From: Segetibacter sp. 3557_3 | Lineage (GTDB): Bacteria > Bacteroidota > Bacteroidia > Chitinophagales > Chitinophagaceae | DNA: 64,000 bases | Direction of reading: 5' to 3' | NCBI RefSeq assembly: GCF_004354985.1 | Contig: NZ_SMSK01000013.1 | Coordinates: 62,001 to 126,000 of the forward strand | Part shown: positions 42,455 through 51,638 of the stretch, in pieces | Layout: every line of letters begins with the position of its first letter | Numbering within the stretch: position 1 is the first letter of the stretch | Notes under the pieces: generated by a model | Database searches by the model: none | What the model was told of the DNA's origin: nothing | The model's input: only the letters and a program-made list of their open reading frames with translations | Program-made: the position numbers and the translations under genes

Positions 42455-43647
42455 AGATTCTATTTGTTGCCTTACCGTACAGCATTCATACGGCAAGGTG
42501 GATTTCTCAACTAAACAGGAATGGCTTTAATGTGCACGTTTTTTCTTCCATGATGGGGCACGACTTACATGACGCCATTTCTGGCGTGACCTTTCATGAG
42601 AATTTTTTTGATCGTACAAAGCCGGCTAAAAGCGAGAACACTTACTCCAGTATTGCGTTACAGGAGTTATCGTTTATAACGGCGCCAATTGCAAAAAAGG
42701 TTATACGTAAGACCTTGTCAGTTGCCGGGCTTGCAAAGTCACGGGCACTTTTGCTAAAAGCGGTAATCGAAAAGATTCGTCCCGACATTATTCATTCGCT
42801 CGAGTCGCAACATGCCGGTTACCTGGTAAGTGAAGTCAGGCAAATGAGTAGCGGTAATTTTCCGTTGTGGATACATTCCAATTGGGGGATTGACCTGCAC
42901 TTCTTCGGTCGCCTTCAAAGACATGTACCACTGCTGTCGAAAATGCTTTCAATGGTAGATGTGTTTATCACTGAAGGGAAACGCGACGAAGTGCTTGCAC
43001 GGAAGTTTGGGTTTAAAGGAACAACCTTTACCTTTCCGAGCGTAGGTGGCGGCTTTAATGTGCCTGCTGTTCCCAACGTTCAACCTTCGCAAAGGCGTAA
43101 AATTCTTGTGAAAGGAACCCAGGATCTTGTAAGAAGAAACCTCGTTGCGATAAGGGCACTTGAAAGATGTGTTGACATACTCGCCGATTACGAAATTGTA
43201 CTGTACAGCTCGAACGAGATAACGCAGGCTGCGGCAGAACTTTTTTACCATAGCACAGGTAAAAAGATCACGATCCTGCATGAGGTGTCACAGCTTCAGA
43301 TGTTAGAACTTAATGGTAACGCAATACTGAACATCTGCGTTAATATGAGTGATGGGGTTCCTAACGCGATGTTGGAAGCGATGATGATGGGAGCTTTTCC
43401 GGTTCAGTCCGATACCTCGCTTGCAGACGAATGGGTGGAACACGGGAAAACGGGGATGATCGTGCCACCGGAGGACCCTGATGTAATCGAAAAAGCAATC
43501 AGAACTGCATTGTCGAATCCCGAGTTAATCGATGCCGCTGCAATAATCAACAGACAGGCAATTATAGAAAGGCTTAATTACAACAACACCCAAAATGCCG
43601 TCGTTAACATGTATAACGGCGAGCTTATTAAACGGAAGAGGGATTAA
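42451..43647 (+). CDS. Glycosyltransferase family 4-like
   Basis: The 398-residue GT-B protein has a short N-terminal strand (ILFVALPYSIHTARW) and the donor-binding DGVPNAMLEAMMMGAFPV, in which the first Glu of the usual Ex7E is replaced by Asp. It overlaps the preceding glycosyltransferase by ATGA. A 219-bp gap with the long-form dispersed repeat follows, ending this coupled group. Donor and acceptor are unknown. Confidence 0.88.
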   Translation: MKILFVALPYSIHTARWISQLNRNGFNVHVFSSMMGHDLHDAISGVTFHENFFDRTKPAKSENTYSSIALQELSFITAPIAKKVIRKTLSVAGLAKSRALLLKAVIEKIRPDIIHSLESQHAGYLVSEVRQMSSGNFPLWIHSNWGIDLHFFGRLQRHVPLLSKMLSMVDVFITEGKRDEVLARKFGFKGTTFTFPSVGGGFNVPAVPNVQPSQRRKILVKGTQDLVRRNLVAIRALERCVDILADYEIVLYSSNEITQAAAELFYHSTGKKITILHEVSQLQMLELNGNAILNICVNMSDGVPNAMLEAMMMGAFPVQSDTSLADEWVEHGKTGMIVPPEDPDVIEKAIRTALSNPELIDAAAIINRQAIIERLNYNNTQNAVVNMYNGELIKRKRD

Positions 43648-43704
43648 CCCGGCATTTAAGCTGGTGTCGGTTATTTTAGCCAAGGAGCTCCGGAAAGGTA
43701 TGGC

Positions 43705-43778
43705 GTACAAGCCCGCCCGGTTGAAGCCATTCGGACGGGAGTGCGACCCGATAATAAATTGGGGCACGGCGCAACGAT
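43705..43778 (-). repeat. Dispersed modular repeat, long form
   Basis: Read on the minus strand it gives ATCGTTGC, an insert, TCGCACT, a GC-rich hairpin insert and CTTGTAC, the same order as at 22753. The last 40 bases differ from that copy by only a few substitutions while the first insert is unrelated. It lies between a glycosyltransferase and the DegT gene. Confidence 0.7.
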
Positions 43779-43866
43779 GTTCTATAGCATTCCAGGAGCT
43801 CGGTTAATAGAATTGCTCAGAGAACAACAGATCAGGAACAAACAAAATCTAGATAAAGCGCAGTAA

Positions 43867-44991
43867 ATGAAAATTAATATTGTAAAACCCTTTTTGCCGG
43901 AATTGTCGGAGTTCCAGGGTGAGTTCGAAAAATGTTTACAGAGCGGATTGGTTACCAACAATTCACCTTACGTAAGACTTTTCGAGGAGAAACTACAGGA
44001 GTTTTTCGGAAGCGAAATAAAGCCCTCTGTTAATTGCAATGGGGAAATGTCGTTGTACCACCTGATCCAGGCCTGGAAGTTTAAAATGGGTGTTGATGCT
44101 CATGAGTCGTTTGAAGTGCTGGTGCCTTCTTTTACGTTTACCGGCACAATCAACGCATTGGTGATGAACAACCTGAAACCCGTTTTTTGTGATGTTGACC
44201 AGTCACTGGTACTTGACATCAACAAATGCGTTGTTGACTCTCCCGACATTAAAATGATCGTTTCTGTTGGCGCTTATGGTAATCTTACCGATCTGGAAAA
44301 ACTTGGTGAGTTTGCAAAGCAGCACAACCTTGTTACCATTCTCGATAATGCACCTGCATTCGGATCTAAGTTTAAAAACAAGTATCCATGGGAATATGGC
44401 TTTAGCGAAATGATCAGCTTCCATGCAACCAAAATATTCAACTCGATGGAAGGCGGTGCAAACATTGTGACCGATCCGGAAATTGCTGAGTACCTGTTGC
44501 GCCTGCGTGATTTTGGCCAATACGAAAAAGTCAGGGGCGATGTAGATATGCCAGGACTAAACTCAAAGATGCTTGAGGTTGCTGCTTTAGTTGGTTTGAA
44601 GAATCTGGAGAAAGTTGATTTTATTCTTAACAGCCGGTTCAAAAACATTGAAGCATATAAGTCGTTCTTTAGTGAGCTTGAGAGCAAGGACCTGCTGAAG
44701 ACCATGCGTGTAGACGAGGACGTGTTGTGTACGTATTTGTACTTTCCATTAATTCTTAACGAGGAAGCAACAGACTTCGTGAACTACATGCAGGAACATG
44801 ATATAGCTGTAAGAAGATACTACACCGCTAACCACGACCTTAAATTTTACAAGGGCCGTTATCGCAACCAGGACCTAAGCTATACCGACCAGATCAAGAA
44901 CAATATTGTTTCCCTTCCTATTCATACCGTTATGAGTAACGAAGAATTGGAGTACCTATTTTCAACAGTTAAATCGTATTTTATTAAGTAA
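43867..44991 (+). CDS. DegT/DnrJ/EryC1/StrS sugar aminotransferase
   Basis: The 374-residue PLP enzyme converts a keto-sugar nucleotide to an amino sugar with glutamate as donor. PLP-binding residues are visible: Lys189 (SFHATK) for the Schiff base and Asp160 in ILDNAPAFG. The substrate-channel motif VPSFTFTGTINAL is normal. The acetyltransferase two genes downstream (46119) is of the PglD kind that acetylates 4-amino sugars, so an N-acetylated 4-amino-deoxy sugar is a likely product. The stop codon overlaps the next start by one base. Confidence 0.92.
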   Translation: MKINIVKPFLPELSEFQGEFEKCLQSGLVTNNSPYVRLFEEKLQEFFGSEIKPSVNCNGEMSLYHLIQAWKFKMGVDAHESFEVLVPSFTFTGTINALVMNNLKPVFCDVDQSLVLDINKCVVDSPDIKMIVSVGAYGNLTDLEKLGEFAKQHNLVTILDNAPAFGSKFKNKYPWEYGFSEMISFHATKIFNSMEGGANIVTDPEIAEYLLRLRDFGQYEKVRGDVDMPGLNSKMLEVAALVGLKNLEKVDFILNSRFKNIEAYKSFFSELESKDLLKTMRVDEDVLCTYLYFPLILNEEATDFVNYMQEHDIAVRRYYTANHDLKFYKGRYRNQDLSYTDQIKNNIVSLPIHTVMSNEELEYLFSTVKSYFIK

Positions 44992-46019
44992 TGAAAAAAG
45001 TTATCGTAACAGGTGCCGGTGGGTACGTAGGCATACCATTGTGCCAGGCATTATTATCCAAAGATTACCAGGTAATCGCGTTGGACAGGTATTTTTTTGG
45101 CACAGATAAGCTTACGTCTATCAGCAGCCATCCTAATCTTACGGTTGTAAGAGAAGATATCCGCTACTGCGATACGGCTATTTTCAAAGATGCATATGCA
45201 GTTTTCGATCTTGCTGGTTTAAGCAATGATGCGACGGCTGAAATTGATCCTGCATTAACCGTCTCCATCAACTACAAAGGATCTGAGCGGTTTGCAAGAG
45301 AAGCTAAAAAGGGTGGCGTACAAAGGTATATTTACGCCAGCTCTGCCAGCGTATATGGAGCAGGTGCTAAAGGATCCCTTAGAGAGACCGACTCTTTGTC
45401 GCCACAAACAGAATACGCGAAGAGCAAAGTAGCTATTGAGACCGTATTGCACGAATTAGCGGACGATAACTTCTCTCCTGTTATGATGAGAAACGCAACG
45501 ATCTTCGGCCTCGCGCCACGTATGCGTTTTGACCTTGCCATCAACATCATGACTTTACGTGCCTGGAAAGAACGCGTAATTTACATCATGGGTGGTGGTG
45601 AACAATGGAGACCATTTGTACACGTTAACGATGTTGTTCGTGCATTTATGCTCATGCTTGAGTCTCCGAAAGACCTGATACATGACCAGATTTTCAACGT
45701 TGGTAGTTCTGAATTGAATTACCAGATTAAGCAACTGGCGCAATTCGTGATCGATGTAATTCCAAACGTTGTCATCCACACGATCCCGGATGATCCAGAT
45801 AAGCGTACGTACAACGTAAACTTCGAAAAAATCCAAAGCGTTTTGGACTACCGCACGACGATCCAGATACACGAAGGGATTGTTGAGATCAAGCAGGCGC
45901 TTGAAAAAGGATTGCTTAATGGCGACGATCCTACCTGCTACACGCTGCAATGGTACAATTCGCTGATCACCTGGCACAACCGGATCAAAGAATTGTCTTA
46001 CAACGATACCATTCTTTAG
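44991..46019 (+). CDS. NAD-dependent sugar epimerase/dehydratase (SDR)
   Basis: The 342-residue extended SDR has GAGGYVGIPL for NAD binding and a YAKSK catalytic motif (TEYAKSKVA, near 147). The RPFVHVNDVVRAF segment is typical of NDP-sugar dehydratases and epimerases. It is translationally coupled to the DegT aminotransferase (shared base in TAATG), so it may prepare or modify the same sugar nucleotide. The reaction is not identified further. Confidence 0.9.
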   Translation: MKKVIVTGAGGYVGIPLCQALLSKDYQVIALDRYFFGTDKLTSISSHPNLTVVREDIRYCDTAIFKDAYAVFDLAGLSNDATAEIDPALTVSINYKGSERFAREAKKGGVQRYIYASSASVYGAGAKGSLRETDSLSPQTEYAKSKVAIETVLHELADDNFSPVMMRNATIFGLAPRMRFDLAINIMTLRAWKERVIYIMGGGEQWRPFVHVNDVVRAFMLMLESPKDLIHDQIFNVGSSELNYQIKQLAQFVIDVIPNVVIHTIPDDPDKRTYNVNFEKIQSVLDYRTTIQIHEGIVEIKQALEKGLLNGDDPTCYTLQWYNSLITWHNRIKELSYNDTIL

Positions 46020-46049
46020 TTAAGGCTAAAGTGAATCATAATACGGTAA

Positions 46050-46078
46050 GCCTGCCCGAAGATTGTATTCGGGCAGGC
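46050..46078 (+). repeat. Intercistronic hairpin, 11-bp perfect stem
   Basis: GCCTGCCCGAA (46050-46060) and TTCGGGCAGGC (46068-46078) are perfectly complementary with a 7-base loop. There is no T-tract, so it is more likely an RNA stability or processing site than a terminator. Confidence 0.6.
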
Positions 46079-46118
46079 AACTGTTTAATGGAACTATCCA
46101 TTAAAAGCTGGCGACTAA

Positions 46119-46763
46119 ATGAAGGAACAAAAACTGGCAATTATTGGCGGGGGTCGGCATGCACTTGAAACCTGCTATTTTCTTGAAGATCTTGGTTTAA
46201 AACACCGCCTGGCAGCTTTCGTCCAGGACGAAGCTGAAGAAGGAAAGGAATTGATGGGCGTTCCCGTATTGTCGGCAGCAAATATGATTGATCGCTACCG
46301 GCACTCTGGTGAAGTACTACTATTAGGTTGCATTGGTAGCATCAGCGATAATAAACGGCTTGCAGAAAAGTTCAAAGCTGAAGGCTTTGGATTTTATAAC
46401 GCGCTTAACCACTCAGTAAACGTGAGCCGTCAAAAGTTCATCGGTACCGGGGTAACCGTTGCTCCCGGTTCAATACTCACAGCAAACATCAGTTTAGGGG
46501 ATCATTGCATCATAAACATAGGTTGTACCATCAGCCATGATGTAGAAATAGGTCAATACGCGAATATATCGCCTGGTGTACATATGGCAGGAAACGTGAG
46601 AATAGAAGACGAGGTGTTTGTAGGGATCGGAGCTAATTTCATTCCTAAAGTAGTTGTAGGGAAAGGAGCAATCGTTGCAGCAGGTGCTTGTGTTACCCGC
46701 GACGTTCCACCATACAGCATGGTAGCCGGTGTGCCGGCGGTCATAAAAAAGATGTTGCGCTAA
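46119..46763 (+). CDS. Sugar N/O-acetyltransferase, PglD/NeuD family
   Basis: The 214-residue protein has the two-part structure of this family. An N-terminal Rossmann-like domain (GGGRHALETCYFL) binds the sugar nucleotide. A left-handed beta-helix (ISLGDHCIINIGCTISHDVEIG onwards) ends in DVPPYSMVAGVPAVIKK. The His in TISHDVEIG matches the catalytic base of PglD. It most likely acetylates the amino sugar made by the DegT aminotransferase. Confidence 0.9.
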   Translation: MKEQKLAIIGGGRHALETCYFLEDLGLKHRLAAFVQDEAEEGKELMGVPVLSAANMIDRYRHSGEVLLLGCIGSISDNKRLAEKFKAEGFGFYNALNHSVNVSRQKFIGTGVTVAPGSILTANISLGDHCIINIGCTISHDVEIGQYANISPGVHMAGNVRIEDEVFVGIGANFIPKVVVGKGAIVAAGACVTRDVPPYSMVAGVPAVIKKMLR

Positions 46764-46773
46764 TTAGAATTTC

Positions 46774-47922
46774 ATGCCCGAAACATTAAGAGATACATAC
46801 CCATACTGGCTTAAAAGAACTTTTAGATTCTTCAACTACCGGGACGAACGCAAGCGTTTTTTCAGGGAGATCGGGATCAAAAAAGAACAGGACCAGCTAA
46901 TCCGAAAGTATAACAGAGAAACTGAAAATCTTGTCATATTCCTTGTGCCCGGGGCAGATAGGAAGACCGGAAAGGACACCATCTCCGGTGGGGTAACATC
47001 ACTCGTTTCGTTATGCGAAGAAAGTGCAAAGCTTTCAAAAATGATGAATGCCGAGGTACTCATGACGGTATTTCCAAGAGAGTTCCTGTTGCTCAAACAC
47101 GAGAACTTCGAAAATAACGTCGACGTATTTCGGTTCGAACAGTTGCCAACCTACTTTACAAAGCTTAAAAGTGTACTCATACACATTCCTGAATTTCTTG
47201 TTGCACACTTCGAAGAGAATTTATTAGAGAGTGAATTGAAGTGGCTGGTGAGTATCCCAAAAGTTCACGTAAATGTAATCAACGCGAATATTCTTTTAAT
47301 GCCATCCGAGCACGTTGTAAAACAACTGGAGTCGGTGGCTACGAAGATTACCATTACTGCGGCACATACCAAATACTGCACCCAGTACTATCGCGATATT
47401 TATGGCGTTCCTATCCATAAATTCTCTGCATGGATCAGTCCGGAGCAATATGTTTTTGTACCCTACGAGAAAAAGGAAGACATCATTGTTATATCGCCTG
47501 ATCAGAACGAAAACAAAGCGATTATACTTAGCAGGCTCGGCGAAACAAAGCTCGAGTTGAAGATTCTTGAAAACCTGACTTACAAAGATTTTAAAGAATT
47601 GGTTGGCCGTGCCAAGTGGGCGCTTACTTTCGGGGAAGGTCTCGATGGTTATATACTTGAACCCATCTTTAGTGGTACGGTTGCCTTTGCTGTTTACAAC
47701 GAAGATTTCTTTACTCCTGATTTCGAGCATACCAATGGTATATATGGTAGCTACAACGAAATGCTTGAAAACATTGTTTCAGACATTCGTAAACTTGACA
47801 ATCCGGAATCGTACAAGGCTTTCCAGAAGGAACAATTTGACCTTTGTGCAAAGCATTACAATTACGAAACTTACCAGCGAAATATCCGCTTGTTTTATGA
47901 AGAAAAATATTCGTTTAAATAA
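46774..47922 (+). CDS. Unknown protein, possibly GT-B glycosyltransferase
   Basis: I do not recognise this 382-residue protein. It is cytoplasmic, without signal peptide or membrane segment. Alternating strands and helices such as LVIFLVPGAD near residue 50 and SGGVTSLVSLCEES near 70, with IIVISPDQNENKAI and KWALTFGEGLDGYILEPIFSG in the second half, suggest a two-domain GT-B fold; the last resembles donor-binding loops. Its neighbours (acetyltransferase 10 bp before, GT2 2 bp after) support a role in polysaccharide assembly. This is inference from context and pattern only. Confidence 0.6.
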   Translation: MPETLRDTYPYWLKRTFRFFNYRDERKRFFREIGIKKEQDQLIRKYNRETENLVIFLVPGADRKTGKDTISGGVTSLVSLCEESAKLSKMMNAEVLMTVFPREFLLLKHENFENNVDVFRFEQLPTYFTKLKSVLIHIPEFLVAHFEENLLESELKWLVSIPKVHVNVINANILLMPSEHVVKQLESVATKITITAAHTKYCTQYYRDIYGVPIHKFSAWISPEQYVFVPYEKKEDIIVISPDQNENKAIILSRLGETKLELKILENLTYKDFKELVGRAKWALTFGEGLDGYILEPIFSGTVAFAVYNEDFFTPDFEHTNGIYGSYNEMLENIVSDIRKLDNPESYKAFQKEQFDLCAKHYNYETYQRNIRLFYEEKYSFK

Positions 47923-47924
47923 CA

Positions 47925-48890
47925 ATGGATGCGCCGCTGGTTACTGTAATCACTGTCACTTACAACTCTTCATTATATGTGCGTGATACGATAGAGAGTG
48001 TACTATCGCAAACGCATTCCCACCTTCAGTACGTTATTGCAGATGATTGCTCTACAGATAACACCTGGGAGATCATTCAACAATACAACGATCCACGCAT
48101 AACGGCATACAGGAACGAAGCAAACCTGGGAGAGTATCCAAACAGGAATAAGGCGATCTCCTATGCCACCGGTGAATACCTTATTTTCATTGATGGCGAC
48201 GACGTCATCTATCCTCACGGTATTGCCTTTTTTGTAAACATGATGCAGCAATTTCCAGGGGCAGCCCTGGCAATACAAAAAGAGTATACCAATAATGTGT
48301 TATACCCGGCCTTGCTGTATCCTGAAGATTCCATGCGCAATTATTACTTCGGGAAAGAGAATTTGTTGTCCTCCAGTTTTGCATCAGATTTTTACAGAAC
48401 CGATGCCATAAAAGCTGCCGGGTTCCTATCAGAAAAATACGTTGGTGGCGATAACCTTATCCGTTTGATGGTTGCTTTAAAGAAGCCCGTGTTGCTGGTT
48501 GCCGGCTGGGTGAGTTGGCCAAGGGAAACCCCGGGACAGGCATCATCCCGTATGAGCCTCGAAACGCAATATGTCGAACACTTCCGGATTGCATCCGAAC
48601 TAGAAAATGCAAACGACCCCGAACTTGTGCAGCCTTCCGTTTGGCAAAGTATCAACAGAAACAACCGGCGATCGCTTGCCAGGTTCATATTACGTACAAT
48701 AGCACAGGGCAATTTCAAGCTTGCAAACCGGGTACGTACAAAAGGGGAACTTAAGTGGGGTGAACTTTATAAAACGGCAATGCTTAAAGGGGAGAACCAC
48801 GATTTTCTTGCCGGCTATTCTCCTGCAAAACCATTTAAACGTGGTTTTCTTAATCAATTGGCGACACCATCAACCAGTCGCCTGAAATAG
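47925..48890 (+). CDS. Glycosyltransferase family 2
   Basis: The 321-residue GT-A protein has the inverting GT2 pattern: VTVITVTYNSS, ADDCSTDNT and the metal-binding DGDD in [10 protein letters not shown] near residue 90. It is a clear paralogue of the GT2 at 55022: both have EYPNRN and [10 protein letters not shown] at the same spacing. It follows the unknown protein by two bases. Confidence 0.93.
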   Translation: MDAPLVTVITVTYNSSLYVRDTIESVLSQTHSHLQYVIADDCSTDNTWEIIQQYNDPRITAYRNEANLGEYPNRNKAISYATGEYLIFIDGDDVIYPHGIAFFVNMMQQFPGAALAIQKEYTNNVLYPALLYPEDSMRNYYFGKENLLSSSFASDFYRTDAIKAAGFLSEKYVGGDNLIRLMVALKKPVLLVAGWVSWPRETPGQASSRMSLETQYVEHFRIASELENANDPELVQPSVWQSINRNNRRSLARFILRTIAQGNFKLANRVRTKGELKWGELYKTAMLKGENHDFLAGYSPAKPFKRGFLNQLATPSTSRLK

Positions 48891-49048
48891 TGGGGGCGAA
48901 CAAAGGTTACTAAAATCCCTGGCAACGGAATGCACGAAGCACTAAGACGGTTCCTACGAAGCAATACAATATCGGTACATCGCAGCAATATGGATAGGTT
49001 TTCCGCGTTTGCTTTGTCCCGATAAATCCCAGGATTTTTTTTAAAATT

Positions 49049-50899
49049 ATGTGTGGAATAAGTATCCTTATCAGTAAAGCAAATTTAGCGGTTCCCCAGG
49101 ATCTGATCAGGGATATGAATGATAGGGTTAGCCATCGTGGTCCTGACGGAGAAGGTTTTTATTCCGGGGTCAACTTCGCTTTTGGTCACCGTCGTTTATC
49201 CATCATCGACCTTTCACATGGAGGCGATCAACCAATGGAAAAAGGTGGAGATTGGCTCGTGTTCAATGGGATGATTTACAACTACATTGAATTAAGAGAA
49301 GAACTTATAACACTCGGCCATCAATTCCATTCGCATTCCGATACTGAGGTACTCCTTGCGGCATGCCTTCAGTGGGGCATTAAAGCCTTTGATCGTTTAA
49401 ACGGCATGTGGGCGTTTGCCTGGTACAGGCAACAAACCAACGACATCATTTTTTGCAGGGATCGTTTCGGGATAAAGCCCCTGTTCTACACAACCTCGGG
49501 CGACTTCTTTGGTGCTGGATCTGAAATAAAGCAATTTCATGCGGTGCCGGGTTTTCAATCGAAGTTAAACAAGAAAGCAGCAGTTAACTTCTTAACGAAC
49601 GGCTACCTTAATTACGCTGAGGATACTTTCTTTGAAGGTGTACACGAGTTGCGCGCAGGTCATTACCTGCACTACCATTTGGATACCCACAAGTATTCAG
49701 TTCATCAATGGTACAACCTCGACAAAGCCGCACCTCCAATATCGGTATCGTGGCAGGACGCAAAACAGCAAGTCCGGGCACTCTTTAATGACAGCCTCAA
49801 GATACGGTTGCGTGCCGATGTTAAACTAGGAAGCTGCCTTTCGGGTGGGCTTGACAGCAGTTCAATCGTCTCGAATGTCCATGCCCAAAAGTTGGGTCCA
49901 ATGGATTTTGTAACCATCACCAGTTGTTACGAGCAAAAGGAGTACGACGAACAACAGTTCAGCGATCTGGTGTCTGCCGCAACCGGGTTTAAAGCCATAA
50001 AAACATTTCCCCGCCTGCAGGATATGTTGGATAAAGGAGAACTGGACGAAATGATCTTTCACCAGGAACAGCCCCTGAACTCCGCCTCAAATTATTCAGA
50101 ACACGAAGTTTTTAAAACGGCAAAGTCGAACAACCTTAAGGTTATGCTCGATGGACAGGGCGCTGACGAATACATTTGCGGCTACAACGAATTTTATATA
50201 GCTTACCTGGGCGAATTAGTTCAGTCAGGACGCATAAAAAAGTTATGGCAGGGTTTTAAAAGGAAATCGCAGCACCAAAAAACAAGTGTTGGCAGCTATG
50301 TCAATAACTACCTGCGAACGGTTGCGCTTTACCCGGTATTACCGCGGCTAAAAAAAATTATGGGCCGCAATAATCATCCATGGCTCAATCCGGATTGGAA
50401 GTCGTTCGCTGAAAAGAATCTTATCCATTTTTCTTCGGGTAACATCAGGTCGCTGTCGCTATGCGAAATGAGTTTTACCAGCTTGCCTATGCAATTGCAT
50501 TCTGAGGATCGCAATTCTATGAAGCATGCCATTGAGTCCAGGCTCCCATACCTCGATCACAGGCTTGTTGAGTACATTCTTTCATTGCCATCTCATTTCA
50601 AAATAGCCAACGGATTTTCTAAATATATTGTTCGCGAAACCCTCGACGAACTCCCGGAAGCCATTCGGTACCGTAAAGATAAAATGGGCTTTGTTGCACC
50701 AGACGAATTATGGATCCGCGAAAACCACGAACAAGTAAGGGCGGAGCTTGGCGATGCTATTGCCGCAACTGGTATCTTTTCTGAAAACCTGCTTCATCGT
50801 TTCGATCAGTTCATCGATCGAAAACTTGGTTTTGAACCATTATACTTTCGGGCGATAACGCTTAACAGGCTAATCAGGATTTTCAGCCTGAAGGACTGA
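49049..50899 (+). CDS. asnB: AsnB-type glutamine amidotransferase
   Basis: The 616-residue protein has Cys2 (MCGISILI) as the glutaminase nucleophile, HRGPDGEG and FNGMIYNYIELREEL in the glutaminase domain, and PP-loop SGGLDSSSIV in the synthetase domain. It is full-length, unlike the fusion at 33246. In polysaccharide loci such proteins transfer ammonia to sugar carboxyl groups (uronamides) rather than making asparagine. Its substrate here is unknown. It is directly followed by the HisH gene. Confidence 0.9.
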   Translation: MCGISILISKANLAVPQDLIRDMNDRVSHRGPDGEGFYSGVNFAFGHRRLSIIDLSHGGDQPMEKGGDWLVFNGMIYNYIELREELITLGHQFHSHSDTEVLLAACLQWGIKAFDRLNGMWAFAWYRQQTNDIIFCRDRFGIKPLFYTTSGDFFGAGSEIKQFHAVPGFQSKLNKKAAVNFLTNGYLNYAEDTFFEGVHELRAGHYLHYHLDTHKYSVHQWYNLDKAAPPISVSWQDAKQQVRALFNDSLKIRLRADVKLGSCLSGGLDSSSIVSNVHAQKLGPMDFVTITSCYEQKEYDEQQFSDLVSAATGFKAIKTFPRLQDMLDKGELDEMIFHQEQPLNSASNYSEHEVFKTAKSNNLKVMLDGQGADEYICGYNEFYIAYLGELVQSGRIKKLWQGFKRKSQHQKTSVGSYVNNYLRTVALYPVLPRLKKIMGRNNHPWLNPDWKSFAEKNLIHFSSGNIRSLSLCEMSFTSLPMQLHSEDRNSMKHAIESRLPYLDHRLVEYILSLPSHFKIANGFSKYIVRETLDELPEAIRYRKDKMGFVAPDELWIRENHEQVRAELGDAIAATGIFSENLLHRFDQFIDRKLGFEPLYFRAITLNRLIRIFSLKD

Positions 50900-50923
50900 C
50901 ACCATTATTAAACAAATGTTCTT

Positions 50924-51544
50924 TTGAATATTGTTATTGTTGATTACGGAATTGGAAACGTTGCCTCCATTCAGAATATGTTGAAGAAGGTTGGCATCGA
51001 CTCACAAGTGTCGGGTTCGGTAGCCGACCTCGAGAACGCTGGTAAAATTATATTGGCAGGCGTGGGTGCCTTCGACACCTGCATGCAAAACCTGCAGCGC
51101 TCGGGATTACGTGATGTTCTGGATAGCAAAGTAATAAAGGAAAAAACACCTGTGTTGGGTATTTGCGTGGGTATGCAAATGCTAACTCACAAGAGTGAAG
51201 AAGGCACATCACCCGGACTAGGCTGGATAAATGGCCAGGTTGTAAAGTTCAATCCCGCTAAAATGGTGGTTCCCGAAAAGGTGCCGCACATGGGGTGGAG
51301 CGAAGTTGAAAAGGCTACTGACTCAACCCTTTTGAAAGACTTGCCTACTGAACCGCGTTTTTATTTTGCCCATTCATATCACGCAGAAATTGAAGATCCC
51401 AGTGATGTAATGTTGTGGACGGAATATGGCTACCGGTTTGCGGCTGCTGTTGCACGCGAAAACATCTTTGGGGTACAATTTCATCCTGAAAAAAGCCATC
51501 GCTACGGCATGCAATTACTCCGGAATTTTGCGACCTACCCATAA
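50924..51544 (+). CDS. hisH: HisH-type glutaminase subunit (polysaccharide paralogue)
   Basis: The 206-residue class I amidotransferase has the triad Cys81 (GICVGMQML) and C-terminal His and Glu in QFHPEKSH. It releases ammonia from glutamine. The start codon is TTG at 50924 (MNIVIVDYGIGN). The ATG at 50916 opens a four-codon frame (ATG TTC TTT TGA) that ends over the TTG. Neighbours are HisF and a WbpG-like amidotransferase, so it serves sugar amidation, not histidine synthesis; no other his genes are present. Confidence 0.93.
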   Translation: MNIVIVDYGIGNVASIQNMLKKVGIDSQVSGSVADLENAGKIILAGVGAFDTCMQNLQRSGLRDVLDSKVIKEKTPVLGICVGMQMLTHKSEEGTSPGLGWINGQVVKFNPAKMVVPEKVPHMGWSEVEKATDSTLLKDLPTEPRFYFAHSYHAEIEDPSDVMLWTEYGYRFAAAVARENIFGVQFHPEKSHRYGMQLLRNFATYP

Positions 51545-51638
51545 CAGAAATTACAGATAATGTGGGGTGCCTTCCATTCAGGCGAACCTTTAACCACTAC
51601 AAACACGCATTTCCCTTAGGGCTTTCTAACTATCCAGC

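Noticed and set aside
43595-43807. Short plus-strand frame containing YKPARLKPFGREC
   Set aside because: It starts inside the preceding glycosyltransferase gene and reads through the repeat copy; not a gene.
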